DNA of 64,000 nt from Lodderomyces elongisporus. Taxonomy: Eukaryota; Ascomycota; Pichiomycetes; Serinales; Debaryomycetaceae. Below, one piece after another: positions 47,904-59,314 of the stretch; the stretch's first letter is position 1, and every line of letters starts with the position of its first letter. Location of the stretch: positions 186,001 through 250,000 of the forward strand of contig NC_083676.1 in the NCBI RefSeq assembly GCF_030384665.1, written 5' to 3'. The notes under the pieces were generated by a model that ran no database searches, was not told the origin of the DNA, and worked only from the letters and a program-made list of their open reading frames with translations. A program made the translations under genes and the position numbers.

Positions 47904-49967
47904 TCACTGCCAATTCTCCTTTTGATATCCATAAGTAGGAAACTTTCGTTGTATCTCTTCCTCGTCATCATCCTCGATTTCATGCTGCTCCTCATTCAGT
48001 TTCTTATTCTTCTTCGTACTATTCTTGCTAATACCACCTCCACTACGATCATGTTCATTATCATCTCTCTTGCCTATCTCCCCATATTCATTCACAGTTT
48101 TCCTCCCTATTCCTTCATGGTTGCCGTTTTCACCACCATCAACTTCATCTTCTTCTTCTTCTGCTTCTTCTCCATCTTCTTCTTCATCTTCTTCTACTTC
48201 GTCCTCACTTAGCTCATCGATATCACCTGACTTGGCACCTATACCACCTACACCGCCTCTGCCATTTAGATGCTCAAGATTTTCAATATACAATTTCTTA
48301 TTCGCATTCCGCTTACATGTCAATGTTCCAACATGTCTTTTCAACGCATCCTTTCTAGCAAAACCTTTACCACAAAACTCACATATATTGGGCGGAATAG
48401 ACAAGTGCTGTTTTTCATGCCGTTTCAAATCTGATGAGCGACGGAACGACATTGAACATTTGTCACAAGGAAACTTCCGTACACCTTCACCTTTAAACTT
48501 CTTGCGTGATGTCGAAACCAGCTGACGTGCATTATTAGCCTTTGCGGCAGTAAAATCAACACTTGTATTTTCAAGTTGTGCCATAGGGTTTCTCTCGCTA
48601 TCCGCTTTTAAATGTAAGGCTTCACCAATAAGAAAATTCCATCCTTGCTCGTTACCAGCTGGATGATGTCTACTATTAAGCAACGGAGCGGATTTGATTG
48701 TCTCATCTTTCTGTTCACTTGCTTTGTATTCATCAGCTTTAGTTCCTCCCGGGGTCGTGTCTACTCCTGCGCCCACTCCTGCACCCACTCCCAATCCAAC
48801 TCCTCCATCACCTCCATGTGGGCTGCCAGTGAAAATATTGTTACTTAGGTTGGGAAAATTCTGATAAAACCCTTGGACATTCAACTGTCCATTTTCATTT
48901 GCTTCCAAATGTTTCAGATTTGATATTGGATTACCATGCGGAGAACTAGCATATTGCAAACGAGTCAAGAGGTCCAGGATTGTAGGGTCTACAATCCCTC
49001 GGTTCTGTTCATTGATTCCTTGAGCTGTGGCAACTAAAGCGTCTCTGGCCAACCTCAAAAATCGTTGATCTTCATTCTCATTCTCGGGTGTCCTTTCCCG
49101 TCTTAGTGTTGTACGCGTAGAGCTTACTATTGGTTGGCTAGTAGGTATGGGCGAAGTGCCTTGTTGATGTAGACTACTGCTTCCAAAAAACAATTCGTTG
49201 TTATTGTGAGGATGGTGATTGTGGTGATTGTGGTGAGAGTCATGCTTGAACTTTTTTGCCGGCGGCGAAGAGCTTTTATTGCTCTTGATATTCTTGACAT
49301 TATGATGACTATTGGATCTCTCGTTGCTTGGTTTGATGCTGTTGGCTGATGTGCTAGGATATAATGGACTAGCAGGATTTGGTGAAAACATTGTAAAACT
49401 CATTGCCCTGTTAATCTCTCTGTTACTATGTTGCTGTTGTGGTGGGGGTGGTTGTTGTTGTGGTGGGGGTGTTTGCCGTGATAAAATATTTTGTTGCGAA
49501 TAAGACCTATTTAAAAACTGTGGCGTTCTTTGGCGGTGCTCTACTTGATGGGATTGTTGGTGATACGGCAGACCCAATCTTTGCTGTTGTTGCTGTTGTT
49601 GCTGTACTTGCTCTTCTCTCGACCTTTGCTTTGCTAATTGTATCTCAAAGTGTGATGGACTATGCTCGGTGTGTTCAAGTCCCTGTCCCTTTTGTTTACT
49701 TTGTTGATGGTGCTGAAAATGTTCTAAATTCGACAGAAAATGATCTTGAGATGGTAGTATAACTGGAGAAATGGGTTTCGATTGTGTTCCTAGTGCTAAA
49801 TTTGAATTTGAATTTGAATTTGAACCTGAGCTAGCAGTTATTTGTGAGATCGAAAGCGGTTTCCTTCTGGTATCTGGTTGACGAAAGTTAGTATTCCGAT
49901 CACTCGCAATATGGCTTTGATGATTATGGTCAAAGGAGTCTAGTATTTCCTTATACAGCTGGCTCAT
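47904..49967 (-). CDS. C2H2 zinc-finger protein, probable transcription factor
   Basis: A 687-residue protein, mostly low complexity, with two adjacent C2H2 fingers at about residues 497-555. The first is FPCDKCSMSFRRSSDLKRHEKQH. The second is ICEFCGKGFARKDALKRHVGTLTC, where the final His is replaced by Cys (C2HC-like). Upstream are Gln, Pro, His/Asn and Ser tracts. Downstream is a long acidic stretch (DELSEDEVEEDEEEDGEEAEEEE). DNA binding and nuclear location are likely from the fingers. The acidic tail could act in activation or chaperone contact. I cannot assign it to a named yeast factor. The ATG start is clear, and a 2.8 kb region separates it from the divergent YPQ gene. Confidence 0.82.
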   Translation of the reverse strand: MSQLYKEILDSFDHNHQSHIASDRNTNFRQPDTRRKPLSISQITASSGSNSNSNSNLALGTQSKPISPVILPSQDHFLSNLEHFQHHQQSKQKGQGLEHTEHSPSHFEIQLAKQRSREEQVQQQQQQQQRLGLPYHQQSHQVEHRQRTPQFLNRSYSQQNILSRQTPPPQQQPPPPQQQHSNREINRAMSFTMFSPNPASPLYPSTSANSIKPSNERSNSHHNVKNIKSNKSSSPPAKKFKHDSHHNHHNHHPHNNNELFFGSSSLHQQGTSPIPTSQPIVSSTRTTLRRERTPENENEDQRFLRLARDALVATAQGINEQNRGIVDPTILDLLTRLQYASSPHGNPISNLKHLEANENGQLNVQGFYQNFPNLSNNIFTGSPHGGDGGVGLGVGAGVGAGVDTTPGGTKADEYKASEQKDETIKSAPLLNSRHHPAGNEQGWNFLIGEALHLKADSERNPMAQLENTSVDFTAAKANNARQLVSTSRKKFKGEGVRKFPCDKCSMSFRRSSDLKRHEKQHLSIPPNICEFCGKGFARKDALKRHVGTLTCKRNANKKLYIENLEHLNGRGGVGGIGAKSGDIDELSEDEVEEDEEEDGEEAEEEEDEVDGGENGNHEGIGRKTVNEYGEIGKRDDNEHDRSGGGISKNSTKKNKKLNEEQHEIEDDDEEEIQRKFPTYGYQKENWQ

Positions 49968-52781
49968 TTATATATGTATAAATATATAGATATATAGATA
50001 TAAGAATAAAAATAAAACTTGTGTAAATGTTCTTCTTTAATCATTCGATACTGAACTTATAATTTTTTAAGATTGGTATTATAAAGTAGTAGCAAATGAC
50101 AATGTTTAAGTAATCAATGCAAATTCACTATTGCAATATGTCGGGATGATGGTGTTGATGTTGTTTTTACGTTATTCTTTCTACCTCGACTAGAAAAGAA
50201 TACAAAACAAAACAACCAAAAAAAAAAAAAACAGAGCAAATTGCCCAATCTTAAAGCCACAGTTTTGATAAGGACATAACTTCATCACTTTTCAAAACCA
50301 TATATTTGGTTTTTTTATTTTTGGTTTTTGGTTTTGTTTTGCTTTTTTTTGTTCTTTAACACTGCTGACATGATTTACGAGGGACGAAGATAGAAAACCT
50401 TCCAAACCCCTCGCTATTAAGTTCCTTTCCATTCTGCAGAGACCCATCATTCATCATAGTCGTCGTCGAAAGACGCAGACTAATGGTGCAGATGTCATGT
50501 AATGGTTTTGTATAGTTATGGACTCTCCTAGTAAGGATGAAAGGATGAAGAAGAAGAAGAAACAAAAAGAAAAAGAAAAAGAAACCATACTTTGATATTT
50601 TTGCAGTCGCCACGTTGGTTTTCTTTTTGTTGTTTTCATGATTTCTTGATTTCTTGATTTCAAACGAAACATATATCCAATGTGTCAACACTCTATAAGG
50701 ATTACTCAACTCACTCTCCAACAAATGGTTTATAACCTTGTTTCTATTCAGTATACATACAATTTGGTTTTTTTTTTGGCCGTTTGTGTCAAACAAACCC
50801 TAGTTCTTGGTGATGATGACGAATGTGCTATTATGGTTTCTGATGAGAATAGTTGTTTTGCAAATTTGAAATGTGTGGTTGTCTTTTTTATTTGAGCTTT
50901 TATTTTTTATTTTTTATTTTTTATTTTCTTTATTTTTATATTTTATTTTAATTTTTCTCTTTTTGCCTGCGGTAGACGAAAAAAAAAAAAAACAGAGAGA
51001 GAAAAAAAAAAAGTGTGGTTCAACTTTCTAGAAGCCCATTCACCATGAAAATGATTTAAACCACGAGGCATCAATAATAGTATATGGAAAATGGAGGATG
51101 AAGATGTGTTTTTTTTTAGAGGTGGGAGTGGAAGTAGCAGTAGTAGGAGAAGAAAAGAACAGAAATAGAAACTACTACGCTCCCTTTTTTTTTTTTATTT
51201 TGGCATTCTTTAGTTGCTATATTAATTGAAGCTACAAACTGCAAGTAATCTCTTTACAAAGATATTTATTATGAAGAGTATTCTTTGAAGCAACAAACTT
51301 TGGGTGATTGATTGTTTAAGAACTTGAAACAAATCAGTACATCTCTGGGACTTCCATGACTCTAGTAGAATCTGATCTTTAAAAAAAAAAAAAAAAATTG
51401 AAAATTTTAAAGTGTATGCGGCGTACTGAATAGTTAATGAGAGAGGAGGGGAAAGCGCAGCGAGCTCATAATCATTTTGAATCATGGACTTGCACGTGAC
51501 TTGTCACAAGATGTTCTTTGTTACTTGCCCCTGAATTGCAAATTAAGTCGACTAAATGAGAGGTAATGAGATGATTGATGGTTCTAAGAAGATTTGAGTT
51601 GAATAGTAGATGGTTTGCCATGTTTGTAATACATTTCACCTTGCTGCCTTCTTTGTCTTTGGGCCATTTTCTTTCTGATTTTTCTTCTTTTTTTATTCTG
51701 TTTTTCTTTTTATGTATTATTTATTTCAGTGAAAATGGTGAAAGTTTTTAAAGACTAAAATTAATCATTTGTTTTTCACTTTTGAACTGAATCTGGATAT
51801 TTTTTTCAAGTGTAAGTTCAATTTTTCTTTTTATGTCTAAACACGAATTTATATAAATTATGATACTTTCCCACATTTTTTTTGGTCCCAAATTGAGATG
51901 AAAAATTTACTGGGAAAGAGACAAAGAAAAAAATGGTAGAGCTCGGGAGCACTCAAATTGTACTGTAATAAGAATTATATATCACTATAAATAGCGCCAT
52001 CCGCCATTACTCTAGTGGTATCATATACGCAAAGAACCACAAATCTTTGAAAACATTATTCTTGCAATGAACATCATAGGGCTACGCCGTTCTCGATCAT
52101 AAGCCATATCAGTTGGGAGAGCCTTACTTGTTCACAAATTCAAGTATACAATACACAAAAGAAAAAAAAAATGAGCAAAGAAAGAGATAGAGAGTAACAT
52201 AAATAAAAAAAAACAAACAGAATGTTGGTCAAGGAATTTGCTTCCAGATTCGGTAATTTCCGTACGACTTTGAATATTCGATTGGCGCGATGTTGAAGAA
52301 TTTTTTTTTTTCTTTTGTCTTTCTTTTTTCAAACTTACGGAGAATGAATGAGAGAGAGAGAGAGAAATAGAGAGAAAAAGAAAAAAAAAAAACAACGAAA
52401 AAGAGCAAGCGTCAGCTTTTCAACAAAATACTTGACTCATCATCTTATCTCTTCTTTTTATTTCAACTTCAACTTTGACTATAGTGAATAGGGTACCCAC
52501 CACATTCTTCATCTTCATTCCGTTGGACATCACATCAAATTAAATTTGTTTGTTTATTCCAAAACCTCGATACATCCCGTTCATTTTGTTTTTTCTATTC
52601 TTTTCTTTACTTTTCAATTCTTTTCTTCTGGACTAATTCTTCACCCAAAGTAAGTAAAGGAGTAAACTGAACAGAAAGAACCAAAAAAATAAAAGAAAAC
52701 AACACAAACAACAAGAAGAAAGAAACTGGAAACTGATCATCATCAAAGAAAAAAAGAAAGAAAAAAAGAAAAAGGCCTGTC
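49968..52781. promoter_or_regulatory. 2.8 kb divergent region, C2H2 gene / YPQ gene
   Basis: Contains TATA-like repeats beside the C2H2 start (49970-50003), poly-A/T tracts and TTTTTAT repeats (50897-50940). A CACGTGAC element (51494-51501, the Cbf1 E-box form) and a GA repeat (52346-52375) are also present. A patch at 51985-52135 has a TATA-like ACTATAAATAG and tRNA-A-box-like and B-box-like strings but no foldable tRNA. No protein gene was recognised. Confidence 0.4.
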
Positions 52782-53819
52782 ATGTTTAGTCTATTACTCC
52801 AAGCTGCTGGAACTTCTGCCGTTACCACCTCTCTCCGGACGCAAATTAGTGGAGTGATGGGCTCTACTTCACTTGCATGCTGGATCGTGCTTTTAATGCC
52901 ACAACTCATTGAGCAATGGCGTTTAAAGTCTGCTGAAGGAATCGCTATTGGATTCATTTCCATCTGGTTCCTTGGAGACTTGTTCAATCTTATTGGTGCT
53001 GTTTGGGCCGGTCTCTTACCCGAAGTTATTTTTTTGGCAATTTGGTTCTGTATTGCAGATGCATTGATGATATCCAGTTATTTCTACTATACACGAATCT
53101 ACAGAAAGAAAACTAGTCACCATAACCACCATCATCACCACCACCACCAGCAGCAGTATCATGACAACAGTAACAGCAACGAAAGTAACAGCCATGAAAA
53201 TTACCATCAACACGAGCAAGGCCCTAATCATCACCATGCACTTAATGAAGATGGTCCTGGTGAATTGGAAAGAGACTTTATTGAAAGCAGTGAGCATACT
53301 CCACTTGTTCGTAAACGCAGCAGAAGAAATAGTACTTTAACCGATATTGCCATGGAACCACAGTACCACTCGGTTTTTGTCAAATACATTCTTCCTATAA
53401 TCTTTGTAATTGGTGCCGGGGTAGTGGGATTTCTCATGTCTGGCAAGGAAGCCATTCCTGATAATCCATCTCCACCAAACCCTAACCCACACGATCCGCC
53501 ACAAGATGTGATTGCATTTGGGCCGCAAGTTATGGGTTATTGTTCTGCATTTCTTTATTTGGGTGCGCGTATTCCACAAATTATTCAAAATTACCGAAAG
53601 AAATCCGTTTATGGGTTAAGCTTATTATTTTTCTTATTTTCAACCTTGGGTAACTTGACGTATGCGGGACAGATTTTGTTTTACAGATCCGACTGGAAAT
53701 ATGTTGTGTTGAACATGTCGTGGCTTTTGGGTAGTTTGGGCACGATTTTCGAGGATTGCTTGATATTTATGCAGTTTTACATGTATAGAGACAATAGTGT
53801 TGAGGACGACTTTATCTAG
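52782..53819 (+). CDS. PQ-loop vacuolar amino-acid transporter (YPQ family)
   Basis: A seven-helix PQ-loop protein of 345 residues, related to yeast Ypq1-3/Rtc2, vacuolar exporters of basic amino acids. PQ-loop repeat 1 is GSTSLACWIVLLMPQLIEQW (about 27-46) followed by KSAEGIAIGFISIWFLGDLFNLIGA. Repeat 2 is AFLYLGARIPQIIQNYRKKS (about 252-271) followed by GLSLLFFLFSTLGNLTYAGQ. Between the two halves is a hydrophilic loop (about 110-185) with a run of seven His interrupted by Asn/Gln and many further His residues. No cleavable signal is needed. The start fits the family N-terminus. Which YPQ paralogue it is cannot be decided. Confidence 0.88.
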   Translation: MFSLLLQAAGTSAVTTSLRTQISGVMGSTSLACWIVLLMPQLIEQWRLKSAEGIAIGFISIWFLGDLFNLIGAVWAGLLPEVIFLAIWFCIADALMISSYFYYTRIYRKKTSHHNHHHHHHHQQQYHDNSNSNESNSHENYHQHEQGPNHHHALNEDGPGELERDFIESSEHTPLVRKRSRRNSTLTDIAMEPQYHSVFVKYILPIIFVIGAGVVGFLMSGKEAIPDNPSPPNPNPHDPPQDVIAFGPQVMGYCSAFLYLGARIPQIIQNYRKKSVYGLSLLFFLFSTLGNLTYAGQILFYRSDWKYVVLNMSWLLGSLGTIFEDCLIFMQFYMYRDNSVEDDFI

Positions 53820-54630
53820 ACGCTAAAGAATATGACTAGTTGCATTGGTAACCATTTTTTTTTTTTTGATTTTCTTTATAATTGATAAACTGCTTCTTCC
53901 TTCTCAGTTTGTGTAATTTGTTCTTTGATTTGTTCTTTATAATTTTTTTTATATTTTTGTGATTATAAAAAACAAAGAATGGGAAAAAAAAAAAAGAGCA
54001 CACAAGAACAACGAGCATAATTTTGCAGCCATGAGTACACAAGTATAGGGACCACAAAGTAGTTTCGAAGCTCGCCAATAGCCATATAATACTCAGACTT
54101 CAACTTGCAAGAATGGAAATCCAATTGAGGTAGACTTAACCTTTTGTATATTTTATAAAAGTTAGGGTAAATAAGTATACAACAAACACTCGATTCTCTA
54201 AAACCAATTTATATATATATCAGTAATATTCCCTATATAATTTAAAAAACAACAAATAAACATATTTACACAAACTGAAAAGTATCGCATTTTTTTTTAT
54301 ATCCATTTTCCATTTTTCCCTTTTCCATTACCCATTTTCTATCCTATCAATCCTTTTCTATCCTTTACCTATCTATTCTATTCTGTAGTATTCCTTGAAA
54401 AATTTTCCCGGGATCCCTGATCCATGTGTAAAAATGAAATAATTTTTTTTTTCCTTTTTTTTTTTTTTATCCTTTTTTCGTTTTTGGTCCCAATAAGTGT
54501 AAACAATAAACAAAATCTCTTTTCGAACTAAACTTAAACAACTGTCAAATTTCTTCTTCTTCTTCTTCTTCTTTTATATTTTATAAATATCAAAGTCCTT
54601 GTATTTTCTCCACATTCTTCTTCTCCATCA
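53820..54630. other. convergent intergenic region
   Basis: About 810 bp between convergent stops, with T-runs (53856-53868, 54446-54468), A-runs and a TTC microsatellite (54549-54572). No gene was found. Confidence 0.5.
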
Positions 54631-56064
54631 TTACAAGTACTTTTCAAACAACTTGTCATTCAACCAGCCAACTTTCTCAAATGCGGCAAACAACCTACTG
54701 GCCTTGTTGACGTCGATTCTGCATGCCTTTTGTGCATCTGTTCTTCTAAACATCTTGCCAGCTTTGATCTTTTGCACTTTTTCAAAAAAGAACCGACGTT
54801 TGGAGTCCATATAGACGGCGACTGGTAACCTCAAAATCGAAGCCAAATGAATCTCTGCTGGATGAAGCTTGTACTTTGTGAGGTTTGGGTCGTTGGTCAA
54901 GTCCATTGGTTGGCCTTTCCATTCTATTTTGAGACACTTGGCATTGTTTGGTAAAGTTGCTTGAGCATCGGGCGAGAAATCTGGTATCGATTCGTCAATC
55001 AAAAGTTGTTGCTGCATAGCAATTGACATTGATGGTGATGATGGTGTACTCAGATGCGAAGGTGTGTGGCCAAAGTTGGATGGTGTAGCTACTCTCTTGC
55101 GTTTCTTGACTGGTGTGGCAACATCGGTATCGCTATTGTCAAAAATTTCTTTGGTTTTGGCTAAGCGACGCGTACGCACCCCAGCAGTGGCTCCAGCAGT
55201 GGCTCCACTTTCATACGATTCATCATTGGAGTCATAGTTGCCCAAGTATGAGCGTTTCTTGTACTTTCTTACTGGCATGTGCAACGAAGCAGCATTATTA
55301 GTTTTGTGTTCTGCAGACGCGATGGAGGAGTATTTGTCAAGAAACTCAAATTGATGGGCATAGTATGACTTTGATGGTTTAACACTAATTGTTAGCTTGT
55401 AATCTCTAAAGTTTTCCAATTTGTAGTTTTTGGATGAATCCAAAAATGGTTTTGATGGTGGTGGAGGTGATGATGCAGTTGTTTCTGTGGTAATAGTAGT
55501 TGTTGGTAATGGTGATTGTAATACTTGGTGCAGTTTCAATATTTCTGATTGATGATGTATGTTTCCACCGAGTGTGTGTAATTCAGCATTCCTTTGGTAT
55601 GGTGATAATGGGGGCGACAATGGCTGCTGTGAGGGCAATTGCGATTCAAAAGAGCTGGTCTTGGATGCTGCCATCATTCCAGGTACTCTAGGAGTTCCAG
55701 CAGTTCCAGCTGGAACCGCAGCAGTAGCAGTAGTAGCTGAAATGCTAGCATTTTTTGCAGAGACTGTGGTTACTGATGAAAAGTAATTGTTTGGTGAGCT
55801 ATTAGATTTTCTCATTGATTGCAATGTTTGGAAGTTATTCTTATCAAGCAATTGGTCGTCTGCAATTGAGGGTGTAGGGCAATTAGCAATAATGCTATCG
55901 CTCAAATTGTGGTGCATGTATTGATATTGGTGGGGATAAGGTTGAACTGGTTTTGGTTGTGGTTGCAATTGTGGTTGCAATTGTGATTGCAATTGTGGTT
56001 CTTCTAGTCTTTTCTGATGGTTCAGTGTATCTGATATCATTGGGTAATATGTAAACGTAGACAT
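54631..56064 (-). CDS. SWIRM-domain protein (FUN19-like)
   Basis: A 477-residue protein with a low-complexity N-terminal three-quarters (Gln/Pro, Ser and Ala tracts, a basic patch VKKRKRV). A C-terminal SWIRM domain spans about residues 385-477: LHPAEIHLASILRLPVAVY, then SKRRFFFEKV, GKMFRRTDAQKACRIDVNKA and SRLFAAFEKVGWL. This C-terminus closely matches S. cerevisiae Fun19 and its paralogue YOR338W. SWIRM domains bind nucleosomal DNA in chromatin complexes, so a nuclear role is likely, but the function of Fun19 itself is poorly known. The gene is lengthened by Gln-rich repeats at its N-terminus. The ATG start is clear. Confidence 0.82.
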   Translation of the reverse strand: MSTFTYYPMISDTLNHQKRLEEPQLQSQLQPQLQPQPKPVQPYPHQYQYMHHNLSDSIIANCPTPSIADDQLLDKNNFQTLQSMRKSNSSPNNYFSSVTTVSAKNASISATTATAAVPAGTAGTPRVPGMMAASKTSSFESQLPSQQPLSPPLSPYQRNAELHTLGGNIHHQSEILKLHQVLQSPLPTTTITTETTASSPPPPSKPFLDSSKNYKLENFRDYKLTISVKPSKSYYAHQFEFLDKYSSIASAEHKTNNAASLHMPVRKYKKRSYLGNYDSNDESYESGATAGATAGVRTRRLAKTKEIFDNSDTDVATPVKKRKRVATPSNFGHTPSHLSTPSSPSMSIAMQQQLLIDESIPDFSPDAQATLPNNAKCLKIEWKGQPMDLTNDPNLTKYKLHPAEIHLASILRLPVAVYMDSKRRFFFEKVQKIKAGKMFRRTDAQKACRIDVNKASRLFAAFEKVGWLNDKLFEKYL

Positions 56065-56714
56065 TGTATAGTGATTAAATCAATTGAATTTGCTAACTTT
56101 CTGTTTAAAAATTGAAAAAGAAAAAGAAAAGAAAAAGTGATAAGAAATAGTGTGATTATTTTTATTCTCTTTTTTTCTTTTTTGTCTTTTGTTTCTTGTT
56201 TGGTTTACTCTTTTTTACTTTATTACTAATGTTTGATGATGGTGGTATATGGTGGGGGAAGAAGGAAGAAGGAAGAAGGAAGAATATATTTTTACTTTGG
56301 TTACTACTACTACTACTCCAGTATTTTATTTTTATCTCATCTGGAGAAAACTTTCTACGGCTATCTAATCTTCAGGATAAGAAAAAATGAAACCTTTTTC
56401 TTTTCTTCCCGTTTCTTTTTTCTTTATTTGCATGTAGTATGTGCCTTGTTCATTGTTTGTTGTTTGTTGTTGTTGTTATGATTATGATTATGATTATGAT
56501 TATTATTAATAATCCACTAAGTGGTTGTTTGGTATCAATAGTCATCTTAATTTTTTTTATTTTATTTTTATTTTTTGTTTATTTTTTGTTTTTTATTTTT
56601 TAAATTTCTTTTTTTTTTTCTTTTTGTGATCTGCAGGAGTCCAAAAAAAATTATAAAATTTTAAATTTCTTTTTTTTTTATTTCTTTTTTTTTTTATTAC
56701 CTCTGTCCACACAC

Positions 56715-56804
56715 TTAACAGTCATCATCATCATCATCAGCAGCATTAGCATCACCAACATTTAATAGAAATGGGCTATTGTCCTCTTGTAGTGAACTAC
56801 TCAT
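56715..56804 (-). CDS. possible 29-residue acidic micro-ORF
   Basis: ATG frame encoding a short peptide ending in six Asp and a Cys. TTTTCAG lies directly before the ATG on the coding strand, so it could be a final exon, but no branch-point ACTAAC or matching donor was found. The Asp run comes from an ATC microsatellite. Very uncertain. Confidence 0.15.
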   Translation of the reverse strand: MSSSLQEDNSPFLLNVGDANAADDDDDDC

Positions 56805-57493
56805 TTCTGAAAAGAGACGTATTTGACTCTGTGCACACTTAGCAAGGTATTATACATGTAGTACGATAGTAAAAGAGACGTTTCTTGTTTTTTTTTTTTT
56901 TTTTTATTATTTTCATTCCTATCGTTTTTCCTTTTTTTCTTTTAGTAAGCTGCTTGGATGACCATATTGCCAAAATTTCAATAGTCACGGGTATTTCACT
57001 ATCAAATACTATTGTCATTCTTTGAATCCCTCCCCTACAAGTATATCATCGTCCTCGGTAAAGGAAGGTAAGCAAAGTATAACCTTGCAGTGGGATACAT
57101 TTTTCCTCACCTCTTCTCTTGTTTCTTTTTTTTTCTTTTCTTTTTCTTTTCAATTTTCAAATTTTTATTTTTTTTTATATTATGTGCATCACGCGGATTA
57201 GTGGAGAAGCAGACAAACAACAAAGAGCTCTTAGGAACAAAAGCTGTTTAGTAAGAAATGTTCATGGGATGTGTCGGTCTCATAACTTTTAAAAACAGAA
57301 ATTTATGCCGTTTTCTTTTCCACATTCTCCTTCCTTCTTGTCCCCCCCCACCTACCACCACATATACATGTACATATCTAAACAATGTACAGTACTCTTC
57401 AACATTTTCTAGTACCAGCTACTGGCAGCATTGTGCACATTAGCAGATATTCAAACGTATATGCACTACTTGTTATTTGCTTCAACAAACAGA

Positions 57494-57529
57494 GAGAAGA
57501 AGAAGAAGAAGAAGAAGAAGAAGAAGAAA
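57494..57529. repeat. GAA trinucleotide microsatellite
   Basis: About 11 GAA units in non-coding DNA. Confidence 0.9.
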
Positions 57530-59314
57530 TATTCGCAAATAAAAGACCTATTAAAAGATAGGGCGTTTCTCTTGTCTCAGATAGGAAACAATCCTAAAAC
57601 ACTGCCTCCAAATTATGATACCCTATAGAATGGAAAGGTAAATGTAAGATAAAAGGTTACAGAGTGTACTGGGGCTATACTAGAACCAGAGGAAATAGAG
57701 AAAATTTGGTTTTTTTCATTGTCTGATTTTTTTTGCTTCTTAAGGAAGTTGAGAGGATGCTATTCCCAGAGCCAAAAAAAAAGGCAAATTACCAAACTAA
57801 CAAACCAACTTAATAACATACAAAGGTGTGACTCATTTGCTCTACCTCGCGTACATTTGATTCTGATATCCACAGATCTCAGACACAAATAATAACGAAA
57901 ATAAAGAAAATCTCTTTTTCTCTATAAAGGATTGCACGAGTATAATCATCATGACTAGTACTTTGACTGGTATTCATCGTAGAATAGCACATGTCATTAA
58001 TCAAGATGAATCAACTTTTATTGTGGACTTTCCATCTACTTCTGTACAATTACTTCTTTTTTTCTTTCTTTCTTTCCCTTCCCTTCCTATTATTTCGTTT
58101 TTTACACTACCGGCTTTGTGTAGCAGAAAGTCGGGAAAGGCAAAAAAAGAGTAGAAGTTTTGAGGTGTGGGTAAATGTGCTTAGAATGTCACCAAACCTT
58201 TTATTTTTTTGTTTTATTAAATTTTTTGAACAAAAGAAGAAATAAAAGAAAAAGAAGAAAGAAAAAACAAAAGCCTTATATCAAACAATCTTTTATTACT
58301 CAATGTTGTATGTCGAGGTTTAAAGATAAATTTACAGGTTACGTTCTAGATCCGACTCAATCGTTTTAAACTACTCATCAAAGTAGCAAAGAGAGTGAAA
58401 AATATATATAAAAATAAAGAACAAAAAAAGATATGACTGATTTGTGGAGTTGCTACACCATCTTTCAATCTTGTGCCTCATCTATGTATGTATTCAACTA
58501 ATTATCATCATGATATATAGCAGCTGACAATTATTGTTCTATACAGTCCTTGTTTTTAATAACAATAGATGACACTCGGCGACTCAATCATTGGCTCTAC
58601 CATTTGTAGCTTCCGTTCTCTCGTTTCTACTTTTACTTTTACATTTCTATTTTCTCTTTATCATTCATTTATCAGTCATACTAAAGTAATCTTTTTTGTA
58701 TCCACTTGAGTATCTTGGATCTCAATTCAAGTATGACTTGAAAATTACAAATTCTAAATTAGTATATATGTATATGTAAAAGTATATATATATATATCCT
58801 CACAGGGTCTTTTCAGTACTTTGATTAGCAACCGGAAATGCTACGAGATCAATTTACTTAGGACTCTTGAAATGAGAAGAAAGAGTTTGATGCCAATTGT
58901 TGGGAGGATTCAATTTGTCATGTTGTATTTGCTCTATAACCAATATTCCACAATATTTGTTATTGTCTTTCCAGTCCTTTGTCTCTTTCTTTTGCAACTT
59001 GAGACACTGTTGGTTTGTGTAATGCATCGCTAACCTCTAACAGGGAAATTGCCACAAAACTACATCCTCATCAAAGCTCACTTGGAGAAAACACACACAA
59101 GACACACACAAGACACACAAAAATACATAGAAAAAGACAGAGGAAAAATAGAAGACGAAGAGCGAAAGCAAAAAAAAAAAAGGGAAAATAATAATCCAGA
59201 CTAACCATTCCTTTTCCATAGTCATCGATTTTCACTTTTACAACCTATTACAACCCCACAAACGAAGCTCTGACAAAACATTAACAACACGGAGGGGAAA
59301 AGGGATTTGATCTC

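Larger units (their letters stand above)
56065..59314. other. 3.2 kb divergent intergenic region, SWIRM gene / SMM1
   Basis: A long spacer with many T-runs, a GAT/ATT repeat (56477-56503), a GAA microsatellite (57494-57529) and TA repeats before SMM1 (58775-58797). Two short ATG frames look slightly protein-like: a 29-codon acidic frame on the minus strand (56715-56804), and a 67-codon plus-strand frame at 57951-58154 with TATA-like CTATAAAGG 30 bp before it. Neither is recognised. No tRNA or other RNA gene was found. Confidence 0.4.

Noticed and set aside
50356..50796. 146-codon ORF on the minus strand in the C2H2/YPQ spacer
   Set aside because: It starts at TTG and contains a long Phe/Leu run from an A-rich repeat, with no domain.
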